Assembly: GCA_900466475.1 (NCBI GenBank)
Contig: UBMI01000014.1
Coordinates: 286,417-350,416, forward strand
DNA from: Hyphomicrobiales bacterium
GTDB lineage: Bacteria; Pseudomonadota; Alphaproteobacteria; Rhizobiales; Rhizobiaceae
DNA: 64,000 nucleotides
Direction: 5' to 3'
Position 1 is the first letter of the stretch; every line of letters starts with the position of its first letter. The notes beneath the pieces are model-generated. The model was not told the origin of the DNA, made no database searches, and saw nothing but the letters and a program-made list of their open reading frames with translations. This document shows, in pieces, positions 58,755-64,000 of this stretch. Position numbers and translations under genes: made by a program.

Positions 58755-59288
58755 TCAGTTGGTCGCCTTCTCCACGGTAATGTCCCCAAACTCGTCGATC
58801 AGCACTGTCCAGCCGTCGGGCTCGGCAGCCGGATCGGTCTTCAGATAGACGGTGGCGAAAAGGCCAGGTTCCTTGATGAAGCCGCTCGAATTTTCGGGCC
58901 GGATGTCAGTGATATAGGGCTTGAGATCGCTGATTTCCTGCAGTTCGACCGTCGAGAGAATGGCAGGTCCGTCGTCTATCTGCGCGATCTGCTGCAGAAA
59001 GACCTTTGAGGTCTTGTCCGCCTGACGCACGGCAAAAAGCTTGTAATAGCCGTGCCGCTGCTCCGGCTTGGCAGCCTCGCCGCTCACATTTTGTGCGCTG
59101 ACGCTTTGCGTGGTTGTCGGGGCACGTTCTACCGGCAGCGAATTGCCATCATCTTCCCAATAGCCGGTACTGGTCGCGAAGATGATCGAGGCCGGGAGAA
59201 TGTCGTCATGAACGGTCTGCGCCTCGGCGGCGACCGACCATCCCGAAACGAGGAGCGCCATTATCACTGCTTGCCGCATCGCCATCAT
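58755..59288 (-). CDS. Exported hypothetical protein
   Basis: This 177-residue protein has a signal peptide (about 1-23, ending AEA-QT) and a mature part rich in Asp, Glu and Thr with no motif I recognise. Segments such as TGYWEDDG, YYKLFAVRQ and TVLIDEFGDITVEK suggest a small beta-rich periplasmic domain. It starts at ATG 59288, one base past the nadK stop, so it is co-transcribed with nadK. The function is unknown. Confidence 0.72.
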   Translation of the reverse strand: MMAMRQAVIMALLVSGWSVAAEAQTVHDDILPASIIFATSTGYWEDDGNSLPVERAPTTTQSVSAQNVSGEAAKPEQRHGYYKLFAVRQADKTSKVFLQQIAQIDDGPAILSTVELQEISDLKPYITDIRPENSSGFIKEPGLFATVYLKTDPAAEPDGWTVLIDEFGDITVEKATN

Positions 59289-59289
59289 T

Positions 59290-60063
59290 TCAATCCTCGA
59301 ACTGTTCTGCCAGAATCCGGTCGGACCAAGAGCGGTCAGGATCGGAAAGGATGCGTGCCGTCATATCTTCGGATTGGGCGATGCGCACCTGGAGTATAGA
59401 TTTGATCTCCGTATTGTCGGCGACCGCGTTCACCGGCCGCTTCTCGGCTTCCAAAATATGGATGTCGACGGTCACCCGGTTGGGAAGCAGCGCTCCGCGC
59501 CAGCGCCGCGGCCGGAAGGCGCTCACAGGCGTCATGGCGAGAAGAGGCGCGTCAAGCGGCAGGATCGGGCCGTGTGCAGAAAGATTGTAGGCCGTCGAGC
59601 CCGCGGGCGTTGCCACCATCAACCCATCGCAGATTAATTCCTCCAATCGCACGTGTCCGTCGATTTCCACCCTGAGCTTCGCTGCCTGATAGGATTGCCG
59701 GAAAAGATAGACCTCGTTGATTGCAAGCGCCGAGGACTTGCTGCCGTCGGCATTGGACGTCGTCATCTTCAGCGGATGAAAGGCATTCTCGACGGCGGCA
59801 CAAATGCGGTCAGGCAGGTCGGCAGTCTTGTAGTCGTTCATGAGAAAGCCGACCGAGCCGCAATTCATGCCGTAGACGAGTTTGCCGCTGTTCATCGTGC
59901 TGTGCAGCGTCTGAAGCATGAAGCCGTCGCCGCCGAGCGCAACGATGACATCGGCTTCGTTCGCAGGCACGTCGCCATAAAGGCGAATCAATTCGTCTCG
60001 CGCGGCGAGTGCTTCCGTGGTCGGCGAGGCGATAAAAGAAAGCGTCTGAAATGAACGGCCCAT
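59290..60063 (-). CDS. nadK: NAD kinase
   Basis: This enzyme phosphorylates NAD to NADP. It is 257 residues. The diacylglycerol-kinase-like signature VALGGDGFMLQTLH (about 41-54) carries the GGDG motif. NEVYLFR (about 116-122) and the NAD-binding TPAGSTAYNLSA (about 152-163) follow. The protein is shorter at the N-terminus than E. coli NadK, as is normal for alphaproteobacteria. It starts at ATG 60063 and is followed by the exported hypothetical gene. Confidence 0.94.
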   Translation of the reverse strand: MGRSFQTLSFIASPTTEALAARDELIRLYGDVPANEADVIVALGGDGFMLQTLHSTMNSGKLVYGMNCGSVGFLMNDYKTADLPDRICAAVENAFHPLKMTTSNADGSKSSALAINEVYLFRQSYQAAKLRVEIDGHVRLEELICDGLMVATPAGSTAYNLSAHGPILPLDAPLLAMTPVSAFRPRRWRGALLPNRVTVDIHILEAEKRPVNAVADNTEIKSILQVRIAQSEDMTARILSDPDRSWSDRILAEQFED

Positions 60064-60326
60064 GCAATGCCCTTTGTTATGCTGCTCTAGCTAAAGGATA
60101 AAGGGCTTGTACGACAAGACGTTTTGCGTTGCGGGCGAAGTTCGGATGATCTTGGGCTCCCGTAAATCGCCGGACGATTCGAAGGACCAACAGGTCCATA
60201 TCCAGGCCTCGCAGGCTTTTCCCAACCAGTGCATTGATCGGCAGCCGCTGTGGATAGCGTCAAAGGACAGCCGGAAAGGGCAAATTTTCTTTACAAAAGA
60301 TCAGAATCTGCTACTTCGCACGCATT

Positions 60327-60402
<76 letters not shown>

Positions 60403-60439
60403 TACAATCGCAAGCGATATCAAACGCTTAATCAGAAAC

Positions 60440-60463
60440 CCGCCCGTCTGAGGCGGTTTTTTT
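60440..60463 (+). terminator. Terminator after tRNA-Thr
   Basis: CCGCC pairs with GGCGG across a seven-base loop and is followed by seven T. It lies 38 bp after the tRNA. Confidence 0.75.
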
Positions 60464-60620
60464 GTGCGCAAATTATTTCGAGAACGACCGTGTTTTCCGG
60501 GCTTTCGCCGATGCAGCTGTGATTCCTCCGGAGCGAGGGGTGTCGTCGCAGGTGGCCCTGCTTTATCGATTCGAACGGAAACGGTAATGGCGTCAGGTTT
60601 CGCGATGCGACCTGAACACT

Positions 60621-60806
60621 TCAGTAGCTACAAGACAGCGCGTTGGTGGGCCTGAACCCGTGGGCGCAGGCGGGATTGACGGAAGTCCTGGGCTGATATT
60701 GGAAATCGGGGCGATTTGTAGCCGGGTGTGTCGTGCAGGACGAAGCGAGCATGCTCACGCCGATCAGTGCGGCGCTAACTATGAGTGTCCGGAATCTACT
60801 CTTCAT
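60621..60806 (-). CDS. Small exported protein, possible lipoprotein
   Basis: This 61-residue protein starts at ATG 60806 with an AAGGTG site. It has a signal sequence (MKSRFRTLIVSAALIGVSML) ending in ASSC, a loose lipobox, so Cys25 or so may be lipidated. The mature part of about 37 residues is Pro- and Asn-rich with two further Cys. No family is recognised. It is divergent from the Asp/Arg/Trp-repeat protein. Confidence 0.6.
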   Translation of the reverse strand: MKSRFRTLIVSAALIGVSMLASSCTTHPATNRPDFQYQPRTSVNPACAHGFRPTNALSCSY

Positions 60807-61056
60807 GATCACCTTCCCTGACAACGCACCAGAATGGAAAATGTCGCTATACCGGACATAGGCAAGGGGCGTGGCGCACAATTGACCGCTCCATTTCGCT
60901 TCAACAGCTTCTAACTGCGGCCTATCAACATGCAAGCGCGGGGACACCAGCTTTCCAAGGCCATTCCACTACATGAACGGAGACTGAAGGCTCGCTTCAG
61001 CAGCAATTCAGGGACATCAGGCCATTCTCGCTTCATCAGAAACGAGGAAGTGAGCC

Positions 61057-61404
61057 ATGAGGATCTCCAGTCTTCTCCTAGCAGCCGCCCTTTCGGCCGG
61101 TACTTTGTTTTCCGCTGTAGCTCCGGCTGCGGCCATCCCTCTCGACCGTCCGGCAGTCGCTCAACAGGGCGATTTTATCCAGGTCCGCGGCGGCGATCGG
61201 GATTGGGGTGACCGCGATCGGAGTGATCGCGATTGGGGCGATCGCCGTGACTGGCGAGAGCGCCGTGATTGGCGTGAACGTCGCTACTGGCGCCCGGCCT
61301 GGGGCTATGAACGCCGCTGGAGCCCGTGGCAGGAAGAGCGTTGGCGCGAGCGTCACGAGTGGCGACGCCACCATGGTGGACCCTATTGGCTCTACCGGAG
61401 CTGA
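61057..61404 (+). CDS. Exported low-complexity protein rich in Asp-Arg-Trp repeats
   Basis: This 115-residue protein has a signal peptide (about 1-26, ending AAA). From residue 45 it consists of short tandem units such as GDRDWGDRD and RRDWRERRDW, then a Trp/Arg/His-rich tail. The DNA shows matching repeats of GATCG(C/G)GATTGGGG-like units (61195-61275). Similar small Arg/Trp/His-rich periplasmic proteins are common in Rhizobiales; their role is unknown. ATG 61057 follows GAGGAAGTGAG. Confidence 0.75.
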   Translation: MRISSLLLAAALSAGTLFSAVAPAAAIPLDRPAVAQQGDFIQVRGGDRDWGDRDRSDRDWGDRRDWRERRDWRERRYWRPAWGYERRWSPWQEERWRERHEWRRHHGGPYWLYRS

Positions 61405-61435
61405 TCGCTAACCGAGAAAGTAATTCCAGCTCCAG

Positions 61436-61471
61436 AAAAATCCCGCCGCAATTTCTTGCCGCGGGATTTTT
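61436..61471. terminator. Bidirectional terminator after the Asp-Arg-Trp repeat gene
   Basis: AAAAATCCCGC (61436-61446) pairs with GCGGGATTTTT (61461-61471). The stem continues inward through one C-C mismatch with GCAA/TTGC and a TTTC loop. A- and T-runs flank it on both sides. It can also end the minus-strand gene at 61527-61670. Confidence 0.75.
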
Positions 61472-61526
61472 ACTTGAATCGGTTCAGACGCATTGTCTGC
61501 GCCTTGTCCGATGAGACGATGCGCAG

Positions 61527-61670
61527 TCACTTTTGCGCGGGTTCGTTCACGCTTGATTCGATCTTCGTACCATTGCCGGTCTGCCCCGCACCGGACGGTG
61601 ACATCATTGCGATGCTGAGAACGGAGGCAATCATGACGACAACGACGGCAATCATCAGGCGCATGGACAT
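61527..61670 (-). CDS. 47-residue single-span membrane or exported protein
   Basis: This small gene starts at ATG 61670, five bases after CAGGG. The protein has a hydrophobic segment of about 20 residues (AVVVVMIASVLSIAMM in the middle of it) and a short Gly/Asn/Glu-rich tail. It may be a membrane-anchored peptide or a secreted one. It lies between two terminator-flanked genes. No family is recognised. Confidence rests on the ribosome site, the compact structure and the downstream terminator. Confidence 0.5.
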   Translation of the reverse strand: MSMRLMIAVVVVMIASVLSIAMMSPSGAGQTGNGTKIESSVNEPAQK

Positions 61671-61728
61671 TGAATCCCTGTTTGTCTGCGGGGATTAACG
61701 TCTGACCGCTTTACCGGTTCCGGATCTG

Positions 61729-61887
61729 CTATTGCACCGATGGAGGAGGATTGGATGGCGTCGTCGATGGTGCCAGGGGATCGGGTTGGCGGATAGGGTG
61801 CGACTTGTCCACCCAGATGATGCTCAAAATGACCATGACGAAGACCGCGATGAAGAGAACGCCGAAGATCAGCGGTCGAAATGCCAT
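61729..61887 (-). CDS. 52-residue single-span membrane protein with Pro-rich tail
   Basis: It starts at ATG 61887 with AAGGA ten bases ahead. The longer frame from 62031 is less likely. Residues about 5-28 form one membrane span (FGVLFIAVFVMVILSIIWVD). The tail is rich in Pro, Ser and Thr and probably periplasmic. The function is unknown. Confidence 0.58.
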   Translation of the reverse strand: MAFRPLIFGVLFIAVFVMVILSIIWVDKSHPIRQPDPLAPSTTPSNPPPSVQ

Positions 61888-62071
61888 AATGCGGATTTCC
61901 TTTTTACCGACGCCCCGAGGGTAAAATGCGTCGCCGATCTTAGCGACCGGCGCGCTCTTTCCAAGGCCCAATATGGACCATGAGGGCAGGTGTTCAACCA
62001 CGATGGCCGCCAAGCAGACCTCCGCTCTCAATTGACTGCGCGTGATACAACGGAAACCCGTCGGCTGCCGC

Positions 62072-62962
62072 CTACGCTTTCAGGTGCAGCCTTGCCGCAT
62101 AAAGGGCAATCGCCGCGGCATTCGATACGTTCAGCGATTTGATGGCGCCGGGCATATCGAGCCGTGCGAGCGCGTTGACCGTCTCCCGCGTCTTCTGCCG
62201 CAGGCCCTTACCTTCCGAGCCGAGAACCAGCGCGATTCTGTCGCCCGAAAAAGTGCCTTCTAGCGCTGCCGGTCCTTCCGAATCGAGCCCAATCGTGAAG
62301 AAGCCGAGCTTGTGCAACTCGCCGACCGCATCCGAGAGATTGGTGATCTGTATATAAGGTATGAGCTCCAGCGCGCCGGAAGCCGATTTGGCGAGCACGC
62401 CCGATTCGGTGGGGCTGTGTCTCTGGGTGGTGATAACGGCACCTGCATTGAAGGCGACGGCCGAACGCATGATGGCGCCGACATTGTGCGGATCGGTCAC
62501 CTGATCGAGCACGAGAAGCAATGGGCTGTTTTTCAGTGCTTCCAACCGTCGGACGGGCAGGGGGCGTGTTTCGAGCATTACTCCCTGATGGATCGCCTCC
62601 GGGCCGAGCACCTTGTCGATATCTTGAGGAGAAACCATTTCGAGCGGAATGCCGATCGTCTCCGGATCGATCTCCAGCCGCGCCAGAGCATTCTGTGTTA
62701 CCGACAGCTTGATGTTCTTGCGTTCAGGGTTTTCGAGCGCGGCGCGAACGGTATGAAGGCCGTAGAGGAAGACTTGGTCGGGAGCCAATGCGGGCGGTTT
62801 CCAGTCGTCTCCACCACGCTTGCGTTTCTGTGGCGCGGGTGTCGGGATTTCACCGCGTTCGCGCTTGCCGTCGCGATGCGCGCGTCGCAAGGTTGCGTAA
62901 TGCGTGTCCTTTGCGGACTTGTCGGTGGCGGGCTTGTCGCCGGATTTGTTATCTTTGCTCAT
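62072..62962 (-). CDS. rlmB: 23S rRNA (guanosine-2'-O-)-methyltransferase RlmB (TrmH/SpoU family)
   Basis: This SPOUT-class methyltransferase acts on G2251 of 23S rRNA. It is 296 residues. A basic unstructured N-terminus (about 1-60) precedes the substrate-binding domain (FLYGLHTVRAALENP). The SpoU motifs follow: VLDQVTDPHNVGAIMRSA (about 149-166), LVLGSEGKGLR (about 240-250) and MPGAIKSLNVSNAAAIALY (about 270-288). These form the SAM-binding trefoil knot. It is divergent from the tRNA-Tyr/Gly/tuf group, a conserved arrangement. Confidence 0.92.
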   Translation of the reverse strand: MSKDNKSGDKPATDKSAKDTHYATLRRAHRDGKRERGEIPTPAPQKRKRGGDDWKPPALAPDQVFLYGLHTVRAALENPERKNIKLSVTQNALARLEIDPETIGIPLEMVSPQDIDKVLGPEAIHQGVMLETRPLPVRRLEALKNSPLLLVLDQVTDPHNVGAIMRSAVAFNAGAVITTQRHSPTESGVLAKSASGALELIPYIQITNLSDAVGELHKLGFFTIGLDSEGPAALEGTFSGDRIALVLGSEGKGLRQKTRETVNALARLDMPGAIKSLNVSNAAAIALYAARLHLKA

Positions 62963-63064
62963 GCGGCTTTATAACGATGGCGCCTGTTGCCGCATAGGCT
63001 TTCTTTCATGTGCCGGCTTTCAACAGGCGATGAAATTTTTCCTGTCTTTTCCATTGTCATCGTG

Positions 63065-63094
63065 TTGACAGACTGAAATCGTCCGGTCATATAC
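63065..63094 (+). promoter_or_regulatory. Promoter of the tRNA-Tyr / tRNA-Gly group
   Basis: TTGACA (63065-63070), an 18-nt spacer and ATATAC (63089-63094; with 17 nt, CATATA) form a strong sigma70 match. The start would be about 65 bp ahead of tRNA-Tyr. Confidence 0.55.
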
Positions 63095-63166
63095 GCGGCG
63101 CAGACGACGGGGCGGCAACGCTTCAACGTCTGACAAACTTGGTCTTCAAGATCCGGACGAAAAACT

Positions 63167-63251
63167 GGAGAGATGCCCGAGTGGTTAAAGGGGACGGACT
63201 GTAAATCCGTTGGCTCAGCCTACGTTGGTTCAAATCCAACTCTCTCCACCA
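63167..63251 (+). tRNA. tRNA-Tyr (anticodon GTA)
   Basis: This is an 85-nt class II tRNA with encoded CCA. The acceptor stem GGAGAGA/TCTCTCC is perfect, the anticodon loop CTGTAAA carries GTA, a long variable arm follows, and the T-arm is GTTGG-TTCAAAT-CCAAC. Confidence 0.96.
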
Positions 63252-63276
63252 TTCGTCATTGGATCGGACCAACCCC

Positions 63277-63350
63277 GCGGGTATAGCTCAATGGTAGAGC
63301 AGCAGCCTTCCAAGCTGAATACGCGGGTTCGATTCCCGCTACCCGCTCCA
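63277..63350 (+). tRNA. tRNA-Gly (anticodon TCC)
   Basis: This is a 74-nt tRNA with encoded CCA. The acceptor stem GCGGGTA/TACCCGC is perfect, the anticodon loop CTTCCAA carries TCC, and the T-arm is GCGGG-TTCGATT-CCCGC. It lies 25 bp after tRNA-Tyr, so the two are likely co-transcribed. Confidence 0.96.
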
Positions 63351-63385
63351 GCTTCTCCGATATCATCGCAGGATCGCGCCGGCTT

Positions 63386-63595
63386 TCAGAACTCGAAAAC
63401 GAGGTTCATGAAATTGCCGATCATCCAGTAGCCGAGCACCCCTATGGCAATGCCGGCGATGAAGACCGACGACTGGTCCGTGTTCCTTTTGATGCTCGTG
63501 TTCGTATCCGTATCGTCGTCGTCACGCGGATAGCCGAACGCACGATGGTCTTCCGTGAATGCCGAATAGTGGTTGCTATAGCTCTCCGATTGCAT
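63386..63595 (-). CDS. Small single-span membrane protein
   Basis: This 69-residue protein has a polar, Asp/Thr-rich N-terminal half (including a DDDDTD run) and one hydrophobic segment near the C-terminus (about 44-65, VFIAGIAIGVLGYWMIG). ATG 63595 is preceded by GAGGGACAC. It lies between tRNA-Gly and tuf on the opposite strand. No family is recognised. Confidence 0.6.
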   Translation of the reverse strand: MQSESYSNHYSAFTEDHRAFGYPRDDDDTDTNTSIKRNTDQSSVFIAGIAIGVLGYWMIGNFMNLVFEF

Positions 63596-63982
63596 TGAGT
63601 GTCCCTCCGTATATTAGAGGGATATCATGAAAGTTTTCCCGTTCCGTGAAATCAATTGGTAAAATGTAAGCTAATCTTGTTGGCAGGCATTGCGCCGCCG
63701 GTATTGAAAGGCATCCGGGCATCGCTCGCGGAAGCACCGGTCGGCACCTGCCTCAATAAAGCCGGAAGCGGCAATACCTCTCGATTTTGCCTTGGATTTC
63801 AGGCGTTTTCGGGAGAGTGCGGGCGAATCGCCTTGCGGGTTGCGAATTATCTCCCATATGCGCTGGCACGCCAAGAATGGCGTCTGCAATTAAGTCTTGC
63901 GCAATTTCGCCGAAAGCCTTAAACGGCGGCACTAAACCGGTTCGCCGGGGTCACCCATTTTACGTCCACAGGAAGCATTCAA
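63596..63982. other. 387-bp region upstream of tuf
   Basis: Apart from the ribosome site AGGAAG (63970-63975) and a promoter candidate at 63897-63925, I see no supported feature. Both open frames across it (88 codons plus, 72 codons minus) lack ribosome sites and recognisable protein character. Confidence 0.5.
63897..63925 (+). promoter_or_regulatory. Promoter candidate for tuf
   Basis: TTGCGC (63897-63902), a 17-nt spacer and TAAACG (63920-63925) form a moderate sigma70 match about 58 bp ahead of the tuf ATG. Confidence 0.35.
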
Positions 63983-64000
63983 ATGGCAAAGAGTAAGTTT
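63983..64000 (+). CDS. tuf: Elongation factor Tu, first six codons (partial)
   Basis: ATG 63983 with AGGAAG eight bases ahead begins MAKSKF, the usual N-terminus of alphaproteobacterial EF-Tu. The rest lies outside the window. Context supports it: tRNA-Tyr, tRNA-Gly and then tuf is a common order ahead of tRNA-Trp, secE and nusG. Confidence 0.75.

Noticed and set aside
61150..61300. Repeats that could suggest a CRISPR array
   Set aside because: Units are short, contiguous, in frame and without unique spacers; no cas genes are near.
61078..61374. 98-codon minus-strand frame opposite the Asp-Arg-Trp repeat gene
   Set aside because: The repeat DNA keeps several frames open; only the plus frame has a ribosome site and a signal peptide.
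63656..63922. 88-codon frame before tuf
   Set aside because: It overlaps the likely tuf promoter, has no ribosome site and no recognisable domain.

Overview
This looks like chromosomal core DNA of a Rhizobium-type alphaproteobacterium (R. etli / R. leguminosarum group). The GC-rich sequence carries a fourteen-gene type nuo operon, a divK-pleD pair, a short editing-less ProS, an RNase E with a large acidic insertion, LexA boxes of the alphaproteobacterial form GAAC-N7-GAAC, and one intergenic repeat resembling the rhizobial RIME family. There is no phage, insertion sequence, integrase or CRISPR array.

1-13.2 kb: second half of the respiratory complex I operon (nuoE, F, a helix-hairpin-helix gene, G, H, I, J, K, L, M, N), all on +. 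It runs through 1-nt overlaps into birA, RNase J, methylmalonyl-CoA epimerase and a small DUF1467 membrane protein (to 16.5 kb). 16.5-20.4 kb: a terminator, a strong promoter, then proS-lolC-lolD (prolyl-tRNA synthetase and the lipoprotein-release ABC transporter). 20.4-24.7 kb: a hypothetical gene, an SOS-controlled 28-residue membrane peptide gene that I consider the best discovery candidate, and dnaE.

24.7-34.7 kb: accessory-like genes. These are a divergent MFS efflux pump and HxlR regulator, an L,D-transpeptidase, an acetyltransferase-TPR fusion, dinB with its own LexA box, a GNAT acetyltransferase, a HAD-like protein, DUF3572, and the cell-cycle regulators divK and pleD. 34.7-35.5 kb: a gene-poor stretch with an AT-rich patch and a probable small structured RNA.

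35.4-47.2 kb: a long minus-strand block, in transcription order pyrB, a catalytically dead dihydroorotase (pyrC'), plsY, dprA, topA, rnr, a DUF983 gene, an MFS gene and rpmG. 47.3-60 kb: a RIME-like repeat, an AidB-type acyl-CoA dehydrogenase with a GNAT gene, rne (minus) with a roughly 430-nt leader, then amiC, mrcA and prfB (plus), prfB with a classical +1 frameshift site, and nadK with a small exported protein (minus).

60-64 kb: tRNA-Thr(TGT), several very small exported or membrane proteins, rlmB, tRNA-Tyr(GTA), tRNA-Gly(TCC), and the first six codons of tuf at the right edge.

The window groups energy metabolism (complex I), envelope biogenesis (Lol, PlsY, AmiC, PBP1a, LdT), RNA decay (RNases J, R and E), and DNA replication, repair and damage response (DnaE, DinB, TopA, DprA, SOS peptide). 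All functional assignments come from reading motifs and protein lengths; no database search was run.
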